From Chlamydomonas reinhardtii (lineage: Eukaryota; Chlorophyta; Chlorophyceae; Chlamydomonadales; Chlamydomonadaceae): 64,000 nt of DNA. A model generated the notes under the pieces. It did not search any database. It saw only the letters and a program-made list of their open reading frames with translations, and was not told the DNA's origin. Position 1 is the stretch's first letter; the number at the start of each line of letters is the position of its first letter. This document shows positions 13,260 through 23,005 of the stretch, one piece after another. The position numbers and the translations under genes were made by a program. The stretch covers positions 4,944,880 to 5,008,879 of the forward strand of contig NC_057019.1 in the NCBI RefSeq assembly GCF_000002595.2, given 5' to 3'.

Positions 13260-14545
13260 AGCAGCTAGCTGCGGGTATGATGGCGGTATCATTAGCTGCG
13301 GACATGCACGGCGGGTGGGCGTGTGAGCGGAGCGGGAGGGGGCGAGCAGGCGGTGCGGTGTGCTTGTGGTGTTTTGTGATGGTGATTGGAGAGATGTGGG
13401 TTGAGGCGCCGCCTCGCGCGCGCGCACGTTTGTGGGTTGTGGGGCGTGCGCGCGTGCGGGGACTTGCTGTTGTCACAGGACGTGACGGGATGGAGGGGTA
13501 AGCAGCTGTGGCTGGCGTGCTGTGGTGACTGTCAGACTTCGCATGCCTCGTGTGAGATCGTGTGGCCAACGTGTGGCCTGCATCGGAACAGGCATGTGCG
13601 CTAGGCGTGCAGACGTGGGGGTGACAGGGCAATCAGGGACTTAGTGGGTAGGCTACGCACCCGACCAACAACAGGGACAATACGCGTACGAATGAGGCAT
13701 GTGTTCTCGTGAGCGCATTGATATACAAAGCTGCGGTACTAGAGGCAATACGTATATGACGTTTGAGCTAGGTGGTGGATTTGGGATGTGAAGACTCGGC
13801 ACTGCTATGTGCAACCAGGAGTGAGGGTGTCAGCGTGCTCCAGGTAGCGGCATGTGTCTGCGAGCGGCCCAGTTACTTGTAAAGCACTAATGGCTTGTCT
13901 AAGATCAAAAGGTGCCAACGCCTAGATCATTTGTCAGGTGTCGGGCCCAGGAAGAGTATTTGTAGCCGGGCGCGTCGCTGTGTCGTCGTGGTGTCTGGGG
14001 CGTGAGCGTGCGGGCGGGAACGTCCACGCGGGGGTGGCTCCTGGGCTGCAACTGTGGCCCGTGGCCCTGCATACGTCTGCCCCTGGAATTGGTGCAGTAC
14101 GCCAATGATCCTTCCGGCCACACGCCGCCATTCACTCGTGGCCTTCTGGACGTTGGGGGCACGGCAGTTGGCGGGCCTGTCCAAGAACCTGGACGACCCA
14201 CGGTTCAGGCCTTTGTGCGCTGCCATCTAGCGCTCAGCTGACTTGCTCAGCGGTCCTTGTTGGCGGCATGGCGGGAGGAACCACCCGGGTGGGACAGCGC
14301 GAAGACGGCTGCGGCCAAGGCTGCGAGCAGCGGACCAACCTCGGCCCCAATTCCGTTCCCGCGAACGCCCGCCCGACCGCCCCATCGAGTCCTCTCCGCG
14401 CGCACAACCTTAAGTAAATACACTCTGGACTTCACTTGCTTACCACTGAGAAACGCCTGCAACATCCTTGCATCAGTTTTGCGCTTGGACCGTGCCTGGC
14501 TAGGTCAGCCTAGTGCTCGCACGCTTCAATTTGTAGGCAGCCATA
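13260..14545. other. Dynein 3' UTR and intergenic region
   Basis: The first 620 bp are GT-rich and lead to a TGTAA signal, typical of long volvocine 3' UTRs. The remainder, about 640 bp, must hold the promoter and 5' UTR of the downstream dehydrogenase gene. No convincing TATA element, RNA gene or further exon was seen. Confidence 0.6.
13878..13882 (+). terminator. Poly(A) signal TGTAA of the dynein gene
   Basis: TGTAA is the standard poly(A) signal of volvocine nuclear genes. This one lies about 620 bp after the dynein stop, so cleavage is expected near 13,895. Confidence 0.7.
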
Positions 14546-16841
14546 ATGTCCACACAAGACCTAGAGGGCAAGACTGCCCTTGTGACCGGCGCAACCAGCG
14601 GCATCGGCCTCGAAACCGCCGCGGCGTTGGCAAGTGAGCTTAGATCGCCATGGAACGCACTTTTCATAACATTCAGCAATCCGATGTCCACCTGGTAGCG
14701 GTCAACCTGCTGAACTCTCAACTGGCGAAATTCCCGCGCCTTCTTGGACAGGTCGGGGGGCGAACGTGATTCTGGGCGTGCGCAACACTAAAGCTGCGGA
14801 GGATGTGGTGAAGCAGATCCAGGAGCGGTACCCCGGCGCCAAGCTGGTGGTCGGGCCGTCCCTGGACCTTCTGTCCCAGAAGAGTGTGAAGGAGTTCGCG
14901 GACTGGGTCAACAAGACGTTCCCGAAGCTCGACATCCTGGTCAACAACGCTGGTGTGTCCTTCATGCAGCGCACCATGACGCCGGAGGGTGTGGGCGGCA
15001 TCGCCCAGGTGCGAGGGCAAGCCGGGGTAACGCGCGGGGTGGGGTGCGGCCGTGAGGGGCTGTCGGAGCGTGCCGCGTGGCGCTGCGCTTCGTGCCGTGC
15101 GCCCGGCACTCGCACACAGACATAATGCAACACTTGCGACCCGCTGAACCCACCGACTGCCACGCCACGCCACGCGCCGCGCGCGCAGACCAACCACCTG
15201 GGCCCCTACACGCTCACGCGGCTGCTGGAGAAGAAGCTGGTGGCCAGCAAGGCGCGTGTGGTGACGGTGGCGTCGGTGACGCACCGCACCACGGTCATGA
15301 AGGACGCAAAGGCCTTCCTCACGGACTGGCGCTCCGGCTACTACCAGCACTCCAAGCGTGAGCAGCAGGGGGAAGGGTTGTAGATACCAGCCCAAACTAA
15401 AGGGGGTGCTGAGGCTGGGGCTGCGGCTGCGGCCGCACACTCCTTCAGAACCTGTACGCCCTAACAGCGCGCTAGCGGCAGCAGCAGCCGGGCCTGTGAC
15501 TGACGCGCCCTGACAGTCTGGGGGTCTGCAACGTTGTTGCCCGCGCCGCAGCTTCTGTGCCCGTGTCCACGCTGTGCTCTCATGTGTCCCATGTGTGTGC
15601 TACCTCCCACCTTGCAGTGGCCAACGTGCTGTTCGCGTACGAGCTGCAGCGGCGGCTGGGCAACCACGGCGTCACCTCGTGTGCCGCGGACCCTGGCGGC
15701 GTGCGCTCGCACATCTGGGACACCAGTCCCATGTTCAAGAAGGGCTGGAAGAAGTGAGTGCGCTAGCGTGATGTGTCTCGCCACGTGTGTGGCGGCTGCG
15801 GCCCCGTGACTGGGCTGCGTGCCACTGGGCCTGCGCGTGCTTTCCCCGCGCCCGCGCGTGTCCACAGCATGCCTGAAGTCCGGCGCAGCGTGTGACCTGG
15901 ATCGCCGACAGCCCGTGCCGCACCGCGCGTCAGACCCTCCTCCTCCTCGTGCCCTTGCACTCCTCACCCCCTGCCCGGCCCGCCTTCCCGCCCGCCTTCC
16001 CGCCCTCCAGGACCATCATCGACATGTGCTACAGCCCGCCTGTGGACGGCGCCAAGGCCGTCATCCACGCCGCCACCGTGGACTGGGCCAAGGACCGCCG
16101 CACCGTCAACGGCACGCCGGTGCTGCCCGCAGACGACCTGCGGTGGGTGCGGGCGGGGTGGGGTGGGCGGGAGGCTGGGCGTGGGGCTGGATGCCGGGCT
16201 CGGGGCGGCGAGCAGTGGGATGCCCTATGGCCAGGTAATCCGGCATGGGCAGACAGCGCGAGCTGCAAGCTCAACCTGTCATTGTGTTGGTGGCCTTGGG
16301 GCCTGGACCCTGCATGCTGCAGTCTTAAACATTTGCGGACGCCGCAGGTACTACTCTCGCGGCCTGTTCACGGCGCCCACGCTGTGTAACCTGGACGGCT
16401 ACACCGGCAAGGGGTTCGGCACCGGGCAGCAGGTGGGGCCCGCAAGGTTGCATGCATAAGAGGCTTGTCTTGCCACACACGCTACGTGTGTCTGCCGCAC
16501 GCATCCTTTTACACCCACCCAGGTTAGCCGCTGTGTCCTGAACACCACAACATGCCACCCCCAGCCTCTCCACCGTATGTCAGCAACACCGAACTCGCCC
16601 GCTTCCGCCTGTCGCTCTTCCCTGCCCCTCCGGCCCGCAGATCAAGGGCACCCTGTGGGGCCTGTCCACGCTGTTCACCAGCCTGTGGGACTGGCCGCTG
16701 CGCAAGCTGAGCGGCGGGATGCTGGGCGGCGCCACCAGGCCGGTGCGCTCCGCCACACAGAGCTACGACGCCAAGCTGGCGGCGGAGCTGTGGGACGCCA
16801 GCGCCGAGATCGCCGGCGTGCCGGCGCAGCCCGCGGTGTAG
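14546..16841 (+). CDS. Short-chain dehydrogenase/reductase (SDR), retinol-dehydrogenase/POR-like
   Basis: NAD(P)-dependent oxidoreductase of the classical SDR fold; substrate unknown. Exons: 14546-14633, 14752-15008, 15189-15357, 15618-15753, 16011-16142, 16348-16432, 16641-16841, giving 355 residues that close in frame. The start ATG reads MSTQDLEGK and is followed at once by the cofactor loop TGATSGIG. Then come NNAG (structural Asn), the catalytic Ser region VTVASVTH and the active-site YxxxK in YQHSK. ADPGGVRSHIWD is the usual loop after the catalytic lysine. The C-terminal extension of about 90 residues, longer than in bacterial SDRs, resembles plant and algal light-dependent-reductase and WWOX-like relatives. 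There is no clear transit peptide, so a cytosolic site is likely. The family is certain; the reaction is not. Confidence 0.9.
15369..15404 (-). repeat. Dispersed intronic repeat, copy 3 (SDR intron 3)
   Basis: Reverse-orientation copy: GGGTTGTAGATACCAGCCC followed by AAACTAAAG. It begins about 10 bp after the intron donor. It matches the element seen in two dynein introns and the doubled copy at 49881-49950. Confidence 0.6.
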
Positions 16842-18356
16842 AGGCCTCGCCACGCGGCAGGGCGCGGTTTGGGGCAGGTAGGCCCAGTGGGAACACCTGC
16901 GCGGTTGTTGGCGTGAGTTTGGGATGGTAGTACGGCATTGAGTATGTGCGATTGGGCGCATGGCGAAGTTGGGGTGGCATTGGCTGGCAGCGGTGGGCGG
17001 AGCTGTGGGGAGACGTAAGAGAAACGGTCCGACGCATGGAGGTTTGCGTTGAGCGCTGCGCGTTGGCTGGCAAGTGTTGGCGTTGAGCAAACCAGCGCGT
17101 GTGCAGGGATTGCGAGCTGCTGTGAATGACAGGGTGTTGCTGGTTGTTGTGCGCTTGCGCAAAATGCTACAAGATGAAGCAGCGGTTGGGCCAGTGAGCA
17201 TACGCTTTGGGCGGCGACACGTGGGCAATCTTGCAGTGGTGTGGCCCAAGGCGACAGGCGAGTCGCGGCAATAGGCAGGTAGGCGTAAGGCGCAGCGCAC
17301 CGCAGCATAGGTGTGAGCATTGGGAGACACGCTGTCAAGGTTGCTGCTACGTTGCTGCTGATACGACTTGTTGGTTGGCGTGTGGCGTCCGAGTGATGCG
17401 CGCCCTCCGTAGGGAAGTGCGTGTGGCAGAGGTGGTGTGGTGCATCTGGTGCGCTCGCCCGGTGCTGGTCAGAGAAGCTCAGCCCGGGAGCCTGTTGCCG
17501 AAGGGATTACTGTCTACAATAATCTGAAGGCGCAGGTCGACAAGGGCTAAGGTGTTCTGGAAGCTTCAGGGAGCGGCGGTTACGGTGGCCGGTGGACTAA
17601 GGCAATCGAGCAACACGATAGGATTGCCCCCGCTGAACATACGGTACACGGATTGCAGGTCACACGCATATGCAAATATGCAATTAAAAGCCGCGATGAC
17701 CAATTGTGGCCATCCAGGCGGTCCCGCGTCATGGCTGCGCCACTCGTGCACATCCCAGTCATACAGTCGGCTGAGCCAGTCATTGTCTGTGCGCAACCTT
17801 AGGCTTACCGCTTATTGGTTCCATCAGTCCTACCAGCGGGCACCGGGCGGTGGGCAATTACCAAGGCATCCGCCCCCGCATCTACCGATCTACGCCATGC
17901 CGATTCATCCTGCCACCATCTGTGGGTGCCCGCAGGGGCTTCAATGCCCCGCGGTTGCATTCCGCAGCCCGCACCAGTTCAAGTATCACCGCCGCCTACT
18001 GCCTGACAAGCTGTCAACAAAGCGCCGGCTTCGCAAGCATTGCGCCCTCTGCTGCTACAGTCCGCGCCCCTTTCACACTGCGTAGGACGCGCCGGCCAGC
18101 TGCGGCCCCCTCCGCCGGCTCTTCCGCGACACCCGCACCCGCGCCTCGCCGTTGCCCGCCTGCCTGCGCTCGCCAGTGCCCACCATTTCGACACGCCCTG
18201 CGTCCACAGAACCGCCCCCCTGTGCTGCGCCCACGCCTTCGCCATGCTGCCCACTCGCTGATTCCACTCCTCTCTCCAGCAGCCGCCACGCCTGCCCCCC
18301 AGCGCCTCCGCGCCTGCGCCTCCGCCGCCCCCGGCACATCCGCGCCCCCTGCGCCT
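16842..18356. other. Convergent intergenic region, no gene recognised
   Basis: This 1.5 kb lies between the SDR stop and the stop of the convergent small membrane-protein gene, so it holds both 3' UTRs. No TGTAA signal was found on the plus strand before 17,530. Open frames across 17850-18350 follow GC-rich, proline/alanine-coding composition, resemble no family and lack good splice boundaries. They are taken as chance. Confidence 0.5.
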
Positions 18357-19038
18357 CTAGTTGAGCGGCACACCCTCCGACCTGGCCAGGTAGTCCATGT
18401 AAACGCGCTGCCCGCCGTCCATGTTGCCGTACCGCCCGGGCCGGATCTGGAGCCGGATGCTGCGAGACAGCGAGAGGAGCGGGCGGGGAGGGGCATGAGA
18501 GGCGTGGGCCGCTATGTGCGGGGGTGGGGGCGGGCGTGTTGTGGGCAGGGTCTGAAGCAGCCGGGCATGGCCTTCACAGTGCTGGGACCTCGCAGGAGAT
18601 AGGCTGTCTGGTGTCTGCACTACCGTATTGCCACATTGCCATGCCGGCCTGTGACAGCCTAGTCCGGGGCAACTCCCTTGCACGCCTCACCCCACCCCCC
18701 CGACCCTGGCGTGTCGAACCAAACCCACGGCGCCTGCCCCAGCTTGCGCACCCATACAGCACATCTTCCCACCCCCTGCAACATGCTTACCGTGGGCTGG
18801 TGGGCCAGTAGCGGTCCGGAGGCATGCCCTCGACACCCCAGAAAGCCAGGTTCAGCGCGAAGGACGCAAGGTGCCACCCCGCCGCTACCGCTGCGAAGAC
18901 CTGCTCCCGTTTCCCCGCCCAATTGATGTCCCGCTGTGCCTGCTTCAGCTGCTCCCGCGTCTGCAATACTCCGGCAGGCAGTTTGCTGGGATCCTCTTTT
19001 ACCAGGAGCAGCTCGGCTGGAATGGCCTCTCTCCGCAT
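18357..19038 (-). CDS. Small predicted membrane protein, unrecognised
   Basis: Two exons on the minus strand, 19038-18791 and 18459-18357, joined by a GTAAGC donor and a CAG acceptor. They encode 116 residues in frame. The first in-frame ATG after an upstream stop is used (MRREAIPAELL). A charged helix of about 45 residues is followed by one hydrophobic segment (AAVAAGWHLASFALNLAFW) and a basic tail with RPGRYGNMDGG. The size and single span would suit a small organellar-membrane or complex-accessory subunit, but no family is recognised. The gene is divergent from the wax-synthase-like gene, with about 580 bp between starts. A short upstream coding exon cannot be excluded. Confidence 0.6.
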
Positions 19039-19615
19039 TTGCACAACGCGGGGTCCCGCCGAAGCTGAGGAGGCTGCGAGCACGAATGCATTGAAGATTT
19101 CTCAGTGGATGATTTGGGCCAGAGCGAGAAGGCTTCCAGTCGTTTCGGGCCCACCTTTGCGCTCCGCAAGTTCGCCGCCCATACTTGCAGACTCCCGAAC
19201 AATAGAAGACACGCTAAATGATGGATCGGCACGTCCGGGAAGACAATTCCATACAGGTCGCAAAAATTGTTCCACGGTGTTTGTTGCCCAAGGTCGCTGC
19301 TCAAAATGCGTAGTTTACAATAAGTTTGACATGTATCAAATGCATGTCAAGCGTGAGCGGGCTTGGATTTTAGAATGGCAGGATCGCACGCTTTGCATCC
19401 GAGCTTGCGTTTACCCTGAACCGAGCCCGAAAGCCCAGGCTCATTCAGCACACAACACAAGCTTGCATGTAAGGGCCGACGACCGTGGGTTGACAAGCAC
19501 GGAAGCAAAGCGAACCGCGGGCCGCTTGCGCAAGCTCTGACGTCCCGCTGTCCCGCCCCGCGGTCGACCCGCAGCGGCCCGCGAGGCACCGCCAAACGCC
19601 AACGTGTCGCACAAG

Positions 19616-22373
19616 ATGCCTAGCTGGGCGGTCGCTGTCGTCGGTGTGGGGCTTGCGTGCGTGGGCGCGGCAACAATGTCCCGCGCCATTTGCCTGCGAA
19701 CGCCCCCAGGTACACAGCCGCAGCGAGACCTGGCATTGTTCGCATTAGTTCCGCAACACTAGTCAAATGCCACGTTGCAGCTGCGCCATTGTCATATTTA
19801 TGTAGCACTGCACCACCGGCCCCGCCCCGCCCCGCCCCGCCTCCCCGCCAACCCCTTCCCGAAGGCCCGGCCCGCCTGCTGCTGCTGCTGCCCGCCGCGG
19901 CGCTGTTCTTTGCCGCGCCGCTCGCCTTCGAGGTGCAGAGCGCCAGCCGCGCCAGTGCCGCCGCCATGCTCATGTGGTGGGTAGGCGAGGCCGCGAGGAG
20001 GAGGGCAGCCTATGGGGAGCCAGGGCCAGTTGACAGCGACGCCAATCTCCGTGTTCGCTGGTCCAATGCGCCCTTTACACGCCCACTGGCATTTGTCACC
20101 AATTGCCCCCTGCTCCCTGCACCGCCGCCCAGGCTCGCCACATTCAAGCTGTTGGCTCTGGGCTGCGGCCGCGGCCCGCTGGCGGCGTCGCTGCGGCAAC
20201 TGAGCCTGGGCCAGTTCTGTGCGCTGCTGCTGTGGCCCGTCATTCCAGTGACGGGTGGGTTGGGGCCGTTGGGGTGGGATGATCATGCATGGGATTGTGG
20301 TTTCAAAGCGGCAGTGGCTGCGCTATGCTGGCCGTGACGCCCGCGGCCCGCCCGTGTAAGCACACGTAAACACTCGTCATTCGAGTGTGCGCAGGTCCGG
20401 GCGGTACCGTTGCTTTGGAGCCCACATGTGGCTGGGCACGATTGCGCAAGGCTCTTGACTACCTGTTGTGGCGCCTGCCGGAGAACCTGGGTGAGCGTGG
20501 GTCACCCTTAACATTAGCGCTAGCTATGCGAGGAGCAGGGTCCCGCCGCGCGGCTCTGCAAGCAATGTGGACGAGCTTTGAACGTGTGTGCAATGCCCCG
20601 CAGTTGTCACTCTTCTGGCGGTGTACATGCTCACGCACCCGGCCGTGCCACTCTTCCCCAAGACATACGCGGCTGGTAAGCTGGCAGACTGTCGGGTCTG
20701 TTGGGGGGGATTGGAACACGCTTGTGCAGGGCAGCAGGGGTGCGCATGTGTGCGCAACTGCGTATGTGTCCCTGCTGCACCAACACCAATTACTATAAGC
20801 CGTTGCTTCTCCCACACACCTCCCCTCCACGCCCCGCCACGCTTTCTAATTTGCCCACAGCCTTCGGCGTGTGCGCCTACTGCAGCCTGTGGGCCAACGC
20901 CTGCGCCGCGCTGGTGGTGGCTGTGCACGGCCTGGTGCTTGCGCCCTCGTGGAACCGGCCCTGGCTGCAGACCAGCCTGGCGGACTTCTGGGGCCGCCGC
21001 TGGAACCTGCCCGCCGCCGCCTCACTCAAGCACCTGGTGTTCGCGCCGGTGACGGAGGGTGCGTGGGTCCCGCAACCCAGAGTGTGCGAGTATGGGGCTG
21101 CGAGGTGGGCCAACCGGAGTGATGGGGGTGATGGCAAGGATGGGGTACTCCACTACTCCGGTCCTGGAATGGCTGGACAGAGGGTCACTCGGACTCGATT
21201 GCCCACTCTCCGCCGGACGCAGGCCGACTTGTGCCGAAGCCGCTGCCGCGACCTCCTGCGGCCGGCGAGGACCTGGCACCAGCGGGCGCGGCTGGGGCCC
21301 CACCCGGTGACGACAGCAGCGCGCCGACCACCGGCGAGAGGCCCCCGCCTCGCAGCCCCAGCATGGCCTCTGACAGCGCCAGCCAGGCTGCCGCAAATGC
21401 TCCCTCGCCGTCGGCTGCTGATGCTGACGGCGATGACACCAAGCAGCGCGTCGGCGAGACGGGCGCCGCAAGTTACACTGGCACTGCCGCTAACGCGGCC
21501 ACCGACCGTAGCGGCCGCGACAAGCCTCGCCGCGACGGGCCGTCGGCGGCGGCGCGGCTGGCGGCGCTGGTCGCGACCTTTGCCGTGAGCGGCCTGATGC
21601 ACGAGGTGCTCCTGTGGGTGTGCACCGGCGACGCCTCACAGCTGGGCAAGCAGACCTGGTTCTTCGCCATACAGGTGCGTGTGGAAGTGTGGCCTATGGG
21701 GGAGGCTGCGGGCGGCAAAGGCTGCGTGGAGAGCGAGTCACCGCGCGCCGGACACAAGCAGCGGGGGACGCGCCTGCGTGCCTGCGTGGCTCGGTGTTCA
21801 GCTTGTCGTGGTAGCCTCTTGCTGGGAGGGACGTGTTGCGGTGATGAGTTCTCGGTCTCGCTGCTGCTGCAGGCGCCCCTGATGTTGGCGGAGCAGCAGC
21901 TGGTGCGGGCCACCACCCGGGCGGGTGTCAAGCTGCCGGTGTGGCTGTGCATCCCCGTGGCCTCACTCACACTCCAGGCAAGCTTGGGTTGTTGGCAGAG
22001 TAGTCCATCGGAGTCCTCGTGACATGCAGTGCTCTTGCCGGCTCCTGATGGTTTATTGAAGCGGAGAGAAGAGTGACGCTGAGCGCGGCTTAAGACGCTA
22101 CCGCCTGTAGATTTACCTCGCCGCCTCAGCAAGAGAGAAGGATCACGAACTCACGGGCCTGACCTGCTGCGGCCCGCCCTATTGCTGCCCCTGTTGCAGG
22201 TCCCCGCCATGTACGGCTTCTGGGGCGCCTACTTCGCCGCTGTCACGCCGCGGTCAACGCCCCTGTCTGCTCCTGGCGCTGTGTTAACGGCCAGGGCCGT
22301 GACGCCGGCTTTCGGTGCGGGAGAGAACAAGCTGGGCGGCCCGGTGTTTGGCACGCTCAGCTCTGAACTTTGA
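19616..22373 (+). CDS. Wax-synthase-like MBOAT acyltransferase
   Basis: Membrane O-acyltransferase of the plant wax ester synthase type (fatty acyl-CoA plus alcohol), expected in the ER or lipid bodies; acceptor unknown. Exons: 19616-19709, 19865-19976, 20133-20254, 20395-20490, 20604-20675, 20861-21058, 21223-21674, 21873-21977, 22200-22373, giving 474 residues in frame. Wax-synthase marks are LATFKLLALGCGRGPL, SLADFWGRRWNL and SGLMHEVLL with the MBOAT histidine, plus several hydrophobic spans. Exon 2 must end at 19976 (donor GTGGGT); the GT at 19981 would break the frame. Exon 7 carries about 110 residues of Ala/Pro/Ser/Asp-rich linker between the two signature motifs, absent from plant relatives. 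Intron 8 starts GCAAGC, a GC-AG intron. The 5' exon is the least certain part. Confidence 0.85.
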
Positions 22374-23005
22374 CGGGTGTAATTGCGTGTCATGTTGTGT
22401 TGTTTATTGCAGAATAGGGTGGTACTGGCGCGCCCCGTGGGCGCGCGCCTGTTAAAGGTTTGTCGCACCACCTGCAATGCACGGGTGGCTGGACCATCGG
22501 CAGAACTACACGGCGTGGCCGAATCCGAGACCTGAAGGACACCAGCGCCCTATGGTCGCTTCGTGCATAGTATGCATGCGAGTGGCGTTATGTGCTTTCA
22601 AGCATAGGGTTTGGCACGCGGCTGAGGGAGTCAGCCCGGCAACGCCCGCCAAAAGCGAGCGGTGCTTCTATAGAGGACTGGGACAAAGCCTATACATATA
22701 GTTAGGAATGACCCTCTTGTGTTAACTCCTACCCCATCTCGTTTACGGACGTGAGTCCTGTGAGCGGGCTGCTATGGGCTTCCGAATGACGGGCGACTGT
22801 AAATTCATTGCTGTCCCCCGCGTCTATACCTGCAGCTAGGTAACTTGCTGCGTAGTTTATCACTTAAACATTAGCACCTCTGAATTTCCGTGGCTTTTGA
22901 GGGCACTGCGAGTGCTGCAGAAAAGAGGCCTCTGCGAAGACTGACCGTGAATGCGTTGCCCAGCTGGGCCTTTTGAGCAGGCCTAATAGCTTAAAGACTC
23001 CCACA
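22374..23005. other. Wax-synthase 3' UTR and protease promoter region
   Basis: Two TGTAA motifs lie here, at 22378 and 22798. The second would give a 3' UTR of usual length. The next gene starts at 23006, so its promoter and 5' UTR must lie within about 200 bp of the second signal or overlap it. No other exon was seen. Confidence 0.5.
22798..22802 (+). terminator. Candidate poly(A) signal TGTAA of the wax-synthase-like gene
   Basis: TGTAA about 425 bp after the stop. A nearer TGTAA at 22378-22382, only 5 bp after the stop codon, is the alternative. Confidence 0.5.

Noticed and set aside
17850-18602. 250-codon plus-strand open frame after the SDR gene
   Set aside because: Composition-driven Pro/Ala/Arg frame overlapping the antisense exon at 18357-18459; no motif or splice support.
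19974-19981. Frameshift in the wax-synthase-like gene at the exon 2 donor
   Set aside because: The apparent shift arises only with the GT at 19981. The GTGGGT donor at 19977 gives MLMWLATFK in frame.
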